Positions 18,708 to 27,844 of a DNA stretch of 64,000 bases are shown here, piece by piece. Under the pieces are notes generated by a model. The model was given only the letters and a program-made list of their open reading frames with translations, was not told where the DNA came from and searched no databases. The position numbers were made by a program, and so were the translations under genes. This stretch comes from JAVVSR01 sp036654095. GTDB taxonomy: Bacteria; Bacillota; Clostridia; Christensenellales; CAG-917. How positions within the stretch are numbered: position 1 is the stretch's first letter; each line of letters begins with the position of its first letter. The stretch is from positions 16,215 through 80,214 of the forward strand of contig JAVVSR010000009.1 in the NCBI GenBank assembly GCA_036654095.1. The letters run 5' to 3'.

Positions 18708-19997
18708 ATGAAACTTAATTACGAACCAAAACCGATATACAATGTATCAAAAAGTCAAGAGTTGTTTCAGCGCGCGTTGAAAAGCGTACCCGCTGGTGTT
18801 TATGGACATATTGGCCCTTCAGAGGGTTGTTCAATTCCCGTTAGTTCATATCCTTTATTTATGGATAGAGCGCAAGGCAGTTATTTTTGGGACGTTGACG
18901 GCAACCGCTTTATCGACTATATGTGCGCGTACGGCCCTAACGTTTTAGGCTACAATGACCCCGATGTTGACGCAGCTGTGCTTGCTCAATTAAAGAAAGG
19001 TAACTGTGTTACGCTATCTAGCCCGTTGCTTATCGATTTGGCCGAGGAAATGGTTGACACTATCAATATGGCAGACTGGGCGTTTTTCGCTAAAAATGGT
19101 GGCGACGTTACGATGTTTGCAACTATGATTGCAAGGGCATACACAAATAAAAAGAGGTTAGTATTTACAAAGGGTTTCTATCACGGCGTTGCTCCTTGGA
19201 CACAAAAACTTGGATATGCAGGCATTACCGAGGAAGATGTTGCAAACAACCTTTATATTGACTGGGAAGCCCCCGAACAACTTGAAGCTTTAATTAAAAA
19301 ATATCCGGGCGAAATTGCAGGGTTTATTTCCACTCCATATTTCCATCCGACATTTGAGGATAACAAAGTTCCTACTCCAGGCTACTGGCCAAAAATTAGA
19401 AAGATTTGCGATGACAACAATATTGTTCTTATTATTGACGACGTTCGTTGCGGATTTAGAATTAGCGAGAAAGGCAGTGATTACGCTTATGGCATTAAGT
19501 CTGACTTGTCGTGTTTTTGTAAGGCTATTGGCAATGGTTACAATGTATCGTGCTTGTGCGGTCAAGAAAAATTTAAAAATGCTACTACCGACGTTATGTT
19601 TACAGGTAGCTATTGGCTAAGCGCGGCTCCGTTTGCTGGTTCATTGGCTTGTTTAAAGAAAATGAAACGGCTTCACGTTGTTGAGGAAAATGCAAAGAAA
19701 GGTAAAAAACTTACTGACGGCTTAGTTGAAATTGCAAAAGATAATGGATTTGAACTTCGTATCACAGGCGAACCCGCTATGTGGTATATGCGCTTAGTTA
19801 ATGATTTCCCGTCAACAATTCTCCATCAGGAGTGGGTTGCGGAATGCGTTAAACGCGGCGTGTTCTTTACAAGTCATCACAACCAATTTATCAACTACTC
19901 GTTATCAGACGAGGATATTCAATACACTTGGGAAGTTGCCGACGAGGCCTATAAGGTTGTTCGCAAAGCGCACCCAGAGGCAAACTATATTAAATAG
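18708..19997 (+). CDS. Class III PLP aminotransferase
   Basis: 429 residues, akin to glutamate-1-semialdehyde aminomutase and other class III (omega) aminotransferases. Schiff-base Lys is K272 in SDLSCFCKAIGNGY. The Asp contacting the pyridine ring is D244 in IIDDVRCGFR; the family's usual D-E-V is D-D-V here. The substrate-entry part (SIPVSSYPLFMDRAQGSYFWDVDGN) is normal. It would move an amino group to or from an aldehyde or ketone. Neighbours are a split transketolase and SCP2-like proteins, so the ketone may come from the transketolase. SD AGGAGG at the ATG. Confidence 0.9.
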   Translation: MKLNYEPKPIYNVSKSQELFQRALKSVPAGVYGHIGPSEGCSIPVSSYPLFMDRAQGSYFWDVDGNRFIDYMCAYGPNVLGYNDPDVDAAVLAQLKKGNCVTLSSPLLIDLAEEMVDTINMADWAFFAKNGGDVTMFATMIARAYTNKKRLVFTKGFYHGVAPWTQKLGYAGITEEDVANNLYIDWEAPEQLEALIKKYPGEIAGFISTPYFHPTFEDNKVPTPGYWPKIRKICDDNNIVLIIDDVRCGFRISEKGSDYAYGIKSDLSCFCKAIGNGYNVSCLCGQEKFKNATTDVMFTGSYWLSAAPFAGSLACLKKMKRLHVVEENAKKGKKLTDGLVEIAKDNGFELRITGEPAMWYMRLVNDFPSTILHQEWVAECVKRGVFFTSHHNQFINYSLSDEDIQYTWEVADEAYKVVRKAHPEANYIK

Positions 19998-20017
19998 ATT
20001 TTAAGGAGGATTGACTT

Positions 20018-20887
20018 ATGGCTTTAACAAAACAAGAGTGGATAAGGCTTGAAAACAAAGCGGACGAGCTTCGTAATCTATGTCTTTACACCACGCACTG
20101 CGCAGGAAGCGGCCACGTTGGTGGCAGTATGAGCAGTATTGATTTACTCACAGCACTATATTACAAATATATGAACTTTGACCCGAAAGATTATTCTAAC
20201 CCCGATAGGGATAGATGCGTTGTGTCAAAAGGTCATATTGGTATTGCGCTTGCAGGTTTGTTTGCAGACTTAGGGTTGATTGATAAGGAAGATTTGAAAA
20301 CTTTTAACCTGACTGGCAGCAAGCTCGGTATGCACTTAGACAGCAACAAAGTTAAAGGGTTAGATTCGTCTACCGGTTCTTTAGGACACGGCTCATCGCT
20401 TGCCTTAGGCATGACTTTGGCAGGACGTCTTAAAAAGCAAAACTATAAAACTTATTTAATTTTGGGCGATGGCGAGTGTGACGAGGGTTCTGTTTGGGAA
20501 GCGGCTATGGCTACATCTCACTTTAAGGCTACAAATCTTATCACTATTGTTGACCGAAACCACTTTATGATTGATGGTAATACCGAAGACGTTATGGCGC
20601 TTGAGCCGTTTGCTGATAAGTGGACTGCTTTTGGCTTTGATGTTAAAGTTATTGACGGTCACAACTTCAACGCTATTTGTGAAGCTATCGAGTATGCGCA
20701 AAAAGCTACAACTAAACCCGTTTGTATTATCGCTGACACCATTAAAGGCTTCGGCACAAAACTTACCGCTGGAAATTATAAGTGGCATTATGGCGCAATG
20801 GACGACGCAAGTTATGAACAGTGCGTTAAAGATTTGGTTGAAACAAAGAAACAGAGAATTGCAAGAGCTGAAAAGGAGGGTCTATAA
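20018..20887 (+). CDS. Transketolase, N-terminal (TPP-binding) subunit
   Basis: 289 residues. Thiamine diphosphate site GDGECDEGS (~150-158) with the metal-binding Asn region VDRNHF. Catalytic His in GSGHVGGSMS (H33) and KGHIGIAL (H73). Forms an active enzyme only with the C-terminal subunit encoded next. Split transketolases of this kind are often found in special catabolic operons (for example the apulose-phosphate and sulfo-sugar pathways), besides housekeeping use. Three bases separate it from its partner. Confidence 0.93.
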   Translation: MALTKQEWIRLENKADELRNLCLYTTHCAGSGHVGGSMSSIDLLTALYYKYMNFDPKDYSNPDRDRCVVSKGHIGIALAGLFADLGLIDKEDLKTFNLTGSKLGMHLDSNKVKGLDSSTGSLGHGSSLALGMTLAGRLKKQNYKTYLILGDGECDEGSVWEAAMATSHFKATNLITIVDRNHFMIDGNTEDVMALEPFADKWTAFGFDVKVIDGHNFNAICEAIEYAQKATTKPVCIIADTIKGFGTKLTAGNYKWHYGAMDDASYEQCVKDLVETKKQRIARAEKEGL

Positions 20888-20889
20888 TT

Positions 20890-21975
20890 ATGGCAGGTGG
20901 ATTAGTATATACAGCTGTTGAAAGTACAGCAATGGCAACTGCCGAAATTTACGGCAAAACCCTAGCTAGATTGGGCGCGGAAAATCCTAACATAGTAGCT
21001 CTGACCGCCGACTTAAAGGGTTCAACAAAAATTGGCGAGTTTGGCAATAAGTTCCCTGATAGATTGTTTAACGTTGGTATTGCTGAACAAAATATGTATG
21101 GAATCGCAGCAGGTATGGCAAAATGTGGGCTAATTCCCTTTGCTTCATCCTTCTCGGTATTTGCATCATTAAGGTCACTTGACCAAATTCATACCGATAT
21201 CTGCTATCAAAATGTCAACGTAAAAATTATTGGCACGCACGGTGGCACATCATTTGGACAAGCTGGCTCAACTCACCACGCTATCGAAGACTTTGCGGTT
21301 GTTCGTGGCTTGGTTAATATGACCCTTATTTGCCCCGCTGACGGTATCGAAACAGGTTTGGCTGTTGAAGCTGCGGCTAAAACACAAGGCCCGTTCTATA
21401 TTCGTATCAATCGTGGTTTTGACCAAACGGTTTATGCTGATGACAAGTATGGCTTTGAAGTAGGTAAAGCGGTTTTGCTATCTGAAGGCAACGATATTAC
21501 CATTATCGCGTGTGGTTCTTGCGTTTATCAAGCTGTTCAAGCTGCGAAAATTTTAAAGTTTGACCACGGCATCAACGCTCGCGTTCTCGATATGCATACA
21601 ATTAAACCTATCGATAGAGAAGCTATTCTCAAAGCAGTCAATGAAACTCGTCGTATTATTACCGCCGAGGACCACACTGTTATTGGTGGATTAGGTTCTG
21701 CTGTTGCTGAAGTTGTTGTTGAAGCAGGCAAGGCATGCGCATTCCGTAAATTAGGTTTACAAGATAAATTTTCAGCAATAGGCCTTCACGAAGATTTGAT
21801 GGCTATGCACGAAATCGATGCTGAAGGTATTGTTAAAAATGCACTTGAAGTTATCAAGGCCGAATTTGAAAAAGATGGAGTTAAGGGCTCGGCTGTCAAG
21901 GCTGGCGGTGACGCTAAATCCGCCGCTAACGCAAAACTTGCCCCGCAGGGCGCAAATTGGATAGACGAGGTGTAA
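20890..21975 (+). CDS. Transketolase, C-terminal subunit
   Basis: 361 residues with the pyrimidine-binding domain (catalytic Glu E66 in NVGIAEQNMYG) and the C-terminal domain. Longer than usual (~310): the last ~35 residues are a low-complexity Ala/Lys/Gly-rich tail ending WIDEV. An ATG lies at 20890, and an in-frame ATG at 20932 (residue 15) is an alternative. Directly followed by the second SCP2-like gene. Confidence 0.92.
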   Translation: MAGGLVYTAVESTAMATAEIYGKTLARLGAENPNIVALTADLKGSTKIGEFGNKFPDRLFNVGIAEQNMYGIAAGMAKCGLIPFASSFSVFASLRSLDQIHTDICYQNVNVKIIGTHGGTSFGQAGSTHHAIEDFAVVRGLVNMTLICPADGIETGLAVEAAAKTQGPFYIRINRGFDQTVYADDKYGFEVGKAVLLSEGNDITIIACGSCVYQAVQAAKILKFDHGINARVLDMHTIKPIDREAILKAVNETRRIITAEDHTVIGGLGSAVAEVVVEAGKACAFRKLGLQDKFSAIGLHEDLMAMHEIDAEGIVKNALEVIKAEFEKDGVKGSAVKAGGDAKSAANAKLAPQGANWIDEV

Positions 21976-21976
21976 A

Positions 21977-22816
21977 ATGGCAGACGTTAAAATGACACAA
22001 GGTGATAAATATGCGTTACGTATATTTTTCTTCTCAGCGTTGCCCTTGGTCAAAGTTATTGCCGAAAACGACCCGAAATTTGTAAAAAAGTTTAAAGGCA
22101 AAAATTTTGTGTTTCAAGTAAGCGTACTTGACGAGGGTTTTAAAAAGAGTGGAAAATTAGCTACGCATTTTGTTGTCGAGGACGGTAAGTGGACTACTCA
22201 CGTTTGTGAAGCCCACGCAAATCCCGACATTGAGCTAGAATTCTCTACCGTGCAAAAGTTTATTCTTTTCTTTACAGGAAAGGGTATGCCGTTGCCAAAG
22301 TTAAAAGGCGTTTTAAAACATTTCGGAAAATTTGTTGCCATCTTACTCACACTTTTGAGAATGGCAGGCTTGTTACAGGCCACCGAAGTGCCAACCGACC
22401 CTTACGACCAAGAGCTTTTGGTTCAGTTATATTTCTATTTATTAACAACAGGCGTCAGTCAACTGAACAGGGTTGACCATCCTGATGTTAAAAACTTTAC
22501 AGCAGACAGTCCTGACCGTGTTTACGCGTTCGCTGTTACTGGGTTTGACAATCTACAAGCGTGGCTTCGCGTTAGAAAAGGCGAAACAGTTTCGGGGAGA
22601 GGCGCTTGCAAACGTTGCACTCCTTTCCTATGTATGAGGTTCGACAGCCCTAAGCACGCATTGGAAATTTTAATGAGCAAGGCTGAAATGATTCCTTATA
22701 TGACACAGGGCTTTTTGTCTATTGAGGGCGCGCCAGAGTTTGGCGCAGCATTAAGTAACTTGTTGTTCACGGTTGCGTTCTATGCGCAAGGCACTTATTT
22801 AGACCAACAGAAATAA
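21977..22816 (+). CDS. Tandem SCP2-like domain protein 2
   Basis: 279 residues, same two-half plan as the 17933 protein. First half: VFQVSVLDEGFKKSGKLATHFVVEDGKWTTH, then EFSTVQKFILFFTGKGMPLPKLKG. Second half: DRVYAFAVTGFDNLQAWLRVRKG to MTQGFLSIEGAPEFGAALSNLL. A middle helix-rich stretch (~115-145) is hydrophobic. C-rich turn RGACKRCTPFLC near 210. Starts one base after the transketolase stop, so translation is likely coupled. Binding of a hydrophobic substrate is inferred from the fold only. Confidence 0.6.
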   Translation: MADVKMTQGDKYALRIFFFSALPLVKVIAENDPKFVKKFKGKNFVFQVSVLDEGFKKSGKLATHFVVEDGKWTTHVCEAHANPDIELEFSTVQKFILFFTGKGMPLPKLKGVLKHFGKFVAILLTLLRMAGLLQATEVPTDPYDQELLVQLYFYLLTTGVSQLNRVDHPDVKNFTADSPDRVYAFAVTGFDNLQAWLRVRKGETVSGRGACKRCTPFLCMRFDSPKHALEILMSKAEMIPYMTQGFLSIEGAPEFGAALSNLLFTVAFYAQGTYLDQQK

Positions 22817-22829
22817 TTTGTAAATGCAT

Positions 22830-22858
22830 TTAAGGGTGGGCAAATTGCCCACCCTTAA
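22830..22858 (+). terminator. Terminator of the SCP2-transketolase operon
   Basis: 12-bp perfect stem TTAAGGGTGGGC / GCCCACCCTTAA, 5-base loop. Only a weak T tract follows, so some read-through is possible. Confidence 0.65.
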
Positions 22859-22998
22859 TGTAATACAAAGATAATATTTTTACGCTTTGTTAAAAAGATG
22901 AAGTGTATTTGTAGTTTTGTTGATTTGTTAAAATTAATTGTTGATTATAATATTAAGGTTTTTAAAATACAAATTAATTTTTTGTAAAATGAGGTAAA

Positions 22999-23646
22999 AT
23001 GGATGATTTAGCTAGAACCCTAATTATTGTAGGGCTTTTTGTTGTTATGTGCATAATTTATTTTTTGTACAGCCGTTTTAAAAAACCGCTTAGCGACATT
23101 GAAATCATAAAAGGTAATAATCTTGTAAAAGAAAAAAAGTATGATGCCGCCGTTGTCCGCTATGAAAAAGCAATTAAACTAGGAAAATATAAAAAGTCGT
23201 CAAAAATGACGGCGCTTAATAATATATGTTTTTGTTATATCGAACAGGAGTTGTTTGACAAGGCGGAAATTTCCGCTAGGGAATGTATGTCGTTGAGTTC
23301 GACAGACAGTATGTCAAGGTTGCTTTATGGCAAAATACTTTACAGCACAAAAAGATATGATTTGGCCGTTAAACATTATAATGAATTTATTGAAAAGTGG
23401 CCAAAAAATGCAAGCGCATATTCTATGCAGGCATTATGCTATGCGAGGTTGGGGCTTGCCACTGAAGCAAATATATCGGTAAATGAAGCAATAAAAAATA
23501 AATATGATGGCGCTATCGAATTGCGGAAAGAAGTGAAAAAGATACTTAAAGAAAGTAAAAGTCACATAGAAATGCACGGGTTGGCGAAAGACGACAATAA
23601 AACAACCGATGAGCTTATTATTGATTTTGATAAAGATAACGACTAA
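22999..23646 (+). CDS. Membrane-anchored TPR protein
   Basis: 215 residues. One N-terminal membrane helix (~6-25), then at least three tetratricopeptide repeats (around GNNLVKEKKYDAAVVRYEKAI, LNNICFCYIEQELFDKAEISA, SRLLYGKILYSTKRYDLAVKHYNEFI, and AYSMQALCYARLGLATEA), then an acidic tail. The repeats are probably cytoplasmic and mediate protein contacts. SD GAGGT lies very close to the ATG. Partner unknown. Confidence 0.85.
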   Translation: MDDLARTLIIVGLFVVMCIIYFLYSRFKKPLSDIEIIKGNNLVKEKKYDAAVVRYEKAIKLGKYKKSSKMTALNNICFCYIEQELFDKAEISARECMSLSSTDSMSRLLYGKILYSTKRYDLAVKHYNEFIEKWPKNASAYSMQALCYARLGLATEANISVNEAIKNKYDGAIELRKEVKKILKESKSHIEMHGLAKDDNKTTDELIIDFDKDND

Positions 23647-23903
23647 AAATGTATATTGATAAGGGCTAACTATGCCGACAGGTGATTTGGAAAATATAAC
23701 GCAAATAAAATAATAGCGTAAAATGAATTAAATATTGAAAACCCTAATAAAAGATAAGTTTTTATTAAAATCTACCTAACAAAACACAACCATTAATAGG
23801 CGGATACAATAGCTAAAATAAACTTCACTTTTATACAAAAATTTGAAAGTAAAAGATATAGGCAATGCAATTAAATAGTATAGTATATAAGGTAAATACG
23901 AAT

Positions 23904-24848
23904 ATGAAATTAATAATTTTAGATGGTCGAACCGTAGTTGGCAACGATTTAAATTGGGATTGTTTTGCAGGTCTTGGCGATATTTCGGTGTATGACCGAA
24001 CCCCTCGCGAAGAAACAATCGCTAGAATTGGCGACGCAGAAGCAATTTTTATTAATAAAGTTATTATTGACAAAGAAATCTTAAACGCGTGTCCGCGCCT
24101 AAAATATATTGGTCTTTTTGCTACCGGGTACAATGTTGTAGACATAGCTGCTGCAAGGGAGCGCGGGATAGTTGTCACAAATGTTCCGTCGTATTCTACC
24201 GATAGCGTAGCTCAAATGACATTTGCTATGATACTTGAAACGGCTTGCAACGTGTCGCTACACAGCCAATCGGTGCATAATGGAGAGTGGCAGTATTCCC
24301 CCGATTTTTGTTTTTGGAAAGTTCCGCTAGTGGAGCTTGCGGGGAAAACACTTGGAATAGTGGGGTTTGGAAGTATCGGACGTCAGGTGGCAAACATAGC
24401 GCGCGCGTTTAAAATGAACGTTCTTTTTGCAACAAGAACACAAAAAAATGAATCGGTGAGTTTAAAATATTTACTTGAAAATTCGGACTATGTTTCGTTG
24501 CATTGTCCATTAAATAATGAAAACAAAGGTATGATAAACAAGTCGACGTTGGCCTTAATGAAACCAAGCGCGTACCTTATAAATACGGCGCGTGGTGGCT
24601 TGGTAAACGAGGCGGATTTGGCTGACGCATTAAACAACAATATTATTGCGGGCGCGTGTTTAGACGTAGTTAGTTCGGAGCCGATATCTGCCACAAACCC
24701 TGTTTTAAGCGCTAAAAACTGTATATTAACGCCACATATTGCTTGGGCGCCTAAAGAAACGCGTATGCGTTTATTAAACGTAGTTGTTGATAATTTTATT
24801 AAATGGCGCGAAGGAAAGTCGCAAAATGACGTTACAAAAAAGGTTTAA
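23904..24848 (+). CDS. D-2-hydroxyacid dehydrogenase (glycerate/hydroxypyruvate reductase type)
   Basis: 314 residues from the ATG at 23904, preferred over 23865 because AAGGT sits 10 bases before it. NAD site GIVGFGSIGRQVA, catalytic Arg in NTARGGLVNE, Glu in VSSEPI, and His in LTPHIAWAP. Reduces 2-keto acids to D-2-hydroxy acids, or the reverse, with NAD(P)H. It may serve hydroxypyruvate or glyoxylate formed from the nearby transketolase/aldolase loci, but that is inference. No terminator is visible downstream. Confidence 0.9.
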   Translation: MKLIILDGRTVVGNDLNWDCFAGLGDISVYDRTPREETIARIGDAEAIFINKVIIDKEILNACPRLKYIGLFATGYNVVDIAAARERGIVVTNVPSYSTDSVAQMTFAMILETACNVSLHSQSVHNGEWQYSPDFCFWKVPLVELAGKTLGIVGFGSIGRQVANIARAFKMNVLFATRTQKNESVSLKYLLENSDYVSLHCPLNNENKGMINKSTLALMKPSAYLINTARGGLVNEADLADALNNNIIAGACLDVVSSEPISATNPVLSAKNCILTPHIAWAPKETRMRLLNVVVDNFIKWREGKSQNDVTKKV

Positions 24849-25027
24849 ATTTTATATTTTTTTAACATAGTGTATTAATTTAAAACTTTTATTTGTATGT
24901 TATTCGAGTGTTTTTAGCTTTAAATTTTCAGATTATATATTATTTCAAATTATATAAAAAACTTGTCTATTTTAGTAGATTAGTGAAATTTACAAAGCGC
25001 AATAATAAAATTAGTTTTACATAATAT

Positions 25028-25474
25028 TTAATTTTGTTTTTTGGTTAGTTTGGCATATTCAGTTTCAATTATTTTAAAATCTTCAGGCGAAAGAGTTTTC
25101 TTTAAATTATCGATATAATTTAAAACTAATTTTATTATTGTTGCAGGGTTCATTGCAATCAACTCATCTATGCTATAACTTGTACCTTGGCTTCCCAGGG
25201 CGTGCTGAACTATTATAATTTTTTTTAATTTGACGGTTGAAATATTATATTGTTCGCTTTGTCTTGCCAAACGTCTTTCAGACAGATGAGATACAACGCT
25301 TTCTTTGGCTATGAACTTTTCATAAAATTCAATATGATTGTCGGGGAAAAGGCTATATATATCAAATTCCGCGGCATTCGTAATTGCTTGTTGTTTGACA
25401 AAAATATTAGTTGCGCAGGTTAAGAATAGCGCAATCGCTAATAAGCAAAATGTTTTTTGAATAATTTTTTTCAT
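25028..25474 (-). CDS. Small secreted or lipid-anchored protein, unknown
   Basis: 148 residues. Strong signal-type N-terminus (MKKIIQKTFCLLAIALFL). A Cys at residue 20 sits at a poor lipobox (FLTC), so either lipoprotein processing or simple cleavage after the AxA-like region is possible. The rest is helical and charged, with no recognised domain. No neighbour is in operon arrangement. Confidence 0.6.
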   Translation of the reverse strand: MKKIIQKTFCLLAIALFLTCATNIFVKQQAITNAAEFDIYSLFPDNHIEFYEKFIAKESVVSHLSERRLARQSEQYNISTVKLKKIIIVQHALGSQGTSYSIDELIAMNPATIIKLVLNYIDNLKKTLSPEDFKIIETEYAKLTKKQN

Positions 25475-25827
25475 AAGCTATAATTCCCTTAAAACTTATG
25501 TTGTGAATTATTTTAAAAAATATGCAATATTTAATATTCGGGGTTTATCAAAAATAAGTTGCGCATAAAAGTTTTTTTAGTAAAAACAAGTAAAAATTTA
25601 GTATTTTGTTTGAGGATTAATTATTCTGTGTTATGATTATATTGATATGTATTGAAACTAAACTAATTATTATAAAATGACAAAAAGCTTTTAATATTGT
25701 TTTCGATAGCAATGTGGATTTTTAATTGCCGTACTATGTATGCGGTTATATTATATCTTGTTTAAATAAATACCATGCAATGAAAACTTCAAGCTTTAAT
25801 AATAAATTATTTAACGGGAGAGTAGCT
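25475..25827. other. 353-bp AT-rich gap between divergent genes
   Basis: No RNA gene or short reading frame is convincing. A weak + strand promoter-like pair is present (TTGAGG, 16 bases, TATGAT, near 25611-25640). An in-frame ATG upstream of the real start (25726) has no ribosome binding site. Confidence 0.4.
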
Positions 25828-26949
25828 ATGACAAATATCGTTGAACCTAAAAACAAAAAAACGCTGTATTGGTATTTCGGCGCAGTTATGGTATTAGGGA
25901 TTATTGCGCTTATAGTTACTTCAACAGTTGGAAACATTAAATCGGCAAGGATTGTGAATATGCTTTGTTTGGTGCTTACGCCGATTGTGTTTTTTGGTGG
26001 GTATGTTGATTTTAGAAACTATAAACCGCTGAGCAAAAAGCAAGAGCAGTCTTATATTGTAATTGGGATATTGTCATTGACGATGTCACTTATTCATTAT
26101 AATGTTGAAAATAATTGTTTTTTACAAAATATTGTAATTAAAGGATACTACAATCCTATTTTATCAATTTTTGCGGCTTTAACTATTTCAATAGGATTTA
26201 ACGCAACGGTGCTAGTCGCATTAAATCGTAATGACGAAAAAAAGAAATCAAAACTTTTTTTTGCTATTGCCATATCGTCAATAATAACAAATTTTTTGTT
26301 TACAATTTTCAATTATGGTACTGATATTTTGTTACTTAATGGAGTTATGAGCGTGTTTGGTTCAACAGGATTTGTTGTAGATATAGGAATGACAGTTCTT
26401 GTTGTGAGCGTACTTTTTATTTATATTATATTTTTAGGTCGCGCGCGAAAAGAAAACAAGCTAGGTATAGTGGCGCAACAGGACTCTATGTTTCAACCAA
26501 AAATAACACGATTAGTAATAGTCGGGTTGATATTATTGGTTTTAAACATTTTAATTTTGGCATTACTTGAGTCTATTAATACAAAAGATGACGTAAAAAG
26601 ATATGTAATATATTTATTGTCGCAAATTGTTGAAATTACAACAACAGGCGGTTTAATTATAGTTGGGCTTATGACTTGCCAAAAGGGGCGTAAAAACAAA
26701 AAGTTTAAAAATGTATACGCGCAAATAGGCGTATCGGCAATTATATTTGCTGTTACAAATTTAGTTATGGATTATTTTCCGATTATTTTATTTTTCAACC
26801 CCGAATCTGACGCGCAAGCAACAATGATATTTGAAGTTTTTAGGTCAAGTGTAAAAACATTAAGTTTATTAGTATTTACCATATTTTTGTATTTGAATGG
26901 CCGCGCGGCAAGGCAAAATAAGGCAGGGCGCGACGAAAACTTGTGTTAA
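25828..26949 (+). CDS. Polytopic membrane protein, unknown
   Basis: 373 residues from the ATG at 25828, chosen for the GGGAG ahead of it (the frame opens 34 codons earlier). About nine or ten hydrophobic helices: near 10-35, 40-60, 70-90, 105-135, 145-170, 180-215, 235-255, 270-290, 300-325 and 335-355. Loops are short and basic on the predicted inside. I recognise no transporter motif. Followed by a strong terminator at 26985. Confidence 0.75.
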   Translation: MTNIVEPKNKKTLYWYFGAVMVLGIIALIVTSTVGNIKSARIVNMLCLVLTPIVFFGGYVDFRNYKPLSKKQEQSYIVIGILSLTMSLIHYNVENNCFLQNIVIKGYYNPILSIFAALTISIGFNATVLVALNRNDEKKKSKLFFAIAISSIITNFLFTIFNYGTDILLLNGVMSVFGSTGFVVDIGMTVLVVSVLFIYIIFLGRARKENKLGIVAQQDSMFQPKITRLVIVGLILLVLNILILALLESINTKDDVKRYVIYLLSQIVEITTTGGLIIVGLMTCQKGRKNKKFKNVYAQIGVSAIIFAVTNLVMDYFPIILFFNPESDAQATMIFEVFRSSVKTLSLLVFTIFLYLNGRAARQNKAGRDENLC

Positions 26950-26984
26950 GAAAGATTAAAATAATTATAGTTAATGATAAAATC

Positions 26985-27012
26985 AAAGGCCTGTGATAAC
27001 TCACAGGCCTTT
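26985..27012. terminator. Terminator, probably bidirectional
   Basis: 12-bp perfect stem AAAGGCCTGTGA / TCACAGGCCTTT with a 4-base TAAC loop, between converging genes. The next ~180 bases show nothing I recognise. Confidence 0.85.
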
Positions 27013-27192
27013 AGTTTTAATTGTAATTACAATGTGATTAAAAGTTTATCAAAAAAACAACACAACACAGGAAAGGCCATCTTATGACAAGCGAACATAA
27101 GTAATCGCTTAAACAATATTCGTCTAGGCCACGGCAAGTGTAATGCAAACAAAGCCTCAAAATATGATTTTAAAATAATATTTAATTAAAAA

Positions 27193-27837
27193 TTACTTAT
27201 TAAATGTTTTTTTAAACAACTTAATTGAAAGTTCAGGCGAATACTTTTCGGCTTTCATTTTTTCAACTGTTTTTTGTTCGACATAAGTTTTGCTGCCATC
27301 TTCCATTGCTCGACAAGCCTCAAAGGCATCTTCTAAAGTCGCCCCACAAGCAAACATTCCGTGGTTAGCCAAAAAACAAGCATTGCGACCCTTCATTGCC
27401 TCAATAGTGTTGGCTGTCAGCTTTTTTGTGCCAGCCAAACCATACTTAGCGCATTTGGCCTCGCCACCAACATATTTTTTCATTTTATCGCTAACGACAG
27501 GCAGGTCTAAATGCGCGCTAGCCATAATAGCGCATTGAGTTGGGTGTGAGTGTAAAATAACATTTATTTCAGGTCTGTCACGCAAAATTGCAGCGTGAAT
27601 TTTGCGTTCGCTAGTTGGTTTTTTCGGCCCTGTCCATTCAAGGGTGTTGATGTCAACGATAGGCAAATCTTCGGGTTTAAGCGACAGGTAGTCAAGCCCC
27701 GATGGAGTAACTATCATATGAGTATCGTCAAGGCGAATTGAGATATTGCCCCAAGTGCCTTGTACAAGGTTTTCCTCAAGCATTTTAACGCCAGCATCTT
27801 TAATTTGTTGTCTTATTTCAATTTCAGAAAATTTCAT
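27193..27837 (-). CDS. Class II aldolase (fuculose-phosphate aldolase family), active-site residues intact
   Basis: 214 residues from the ATG at 27837, with GAGGT upstream; the longer open frame to 28059 overlaps the next gene and is not used. Zinc ligands H96, H98 (VILHSHPTQC) and H159 (LANHGM), and the acid E77 (TSERKIH), are all present. The enzyme would cleave a ketose or aldose phosphate to two smaller carbonyls. Last gene of the TetR-led operon and paired with a degenerate paralogue directly upstream. Confidence 0.92.
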   Translation of the reverse strand: MKFSEIEIRQQIKDAGVKMLEENLVQGTWGNISIRLDDTHMIVTPSGLDYLSLKPEDLPIVDINTLEWTGPKKPTSERKIHAAILRDRPEINVILHSHPTQCAIMASAHLDLPVVSDKMKKYVGGEAKCAKYGLAGTKKLTANTIEAMKGRNACFLANHGMFACGATLEDAFEACRAMEDGSKTYVEQKTVEKMKAEKYSPELSIKLFKKTFNK

Positions 27838-27844
27838 ATTAACC

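Noticed and set aside
26950..27192. Small RNA or remnant gene downstream of the terminator
   Set aside because: No promoter, stable fold or reading frame could be supported by eye.
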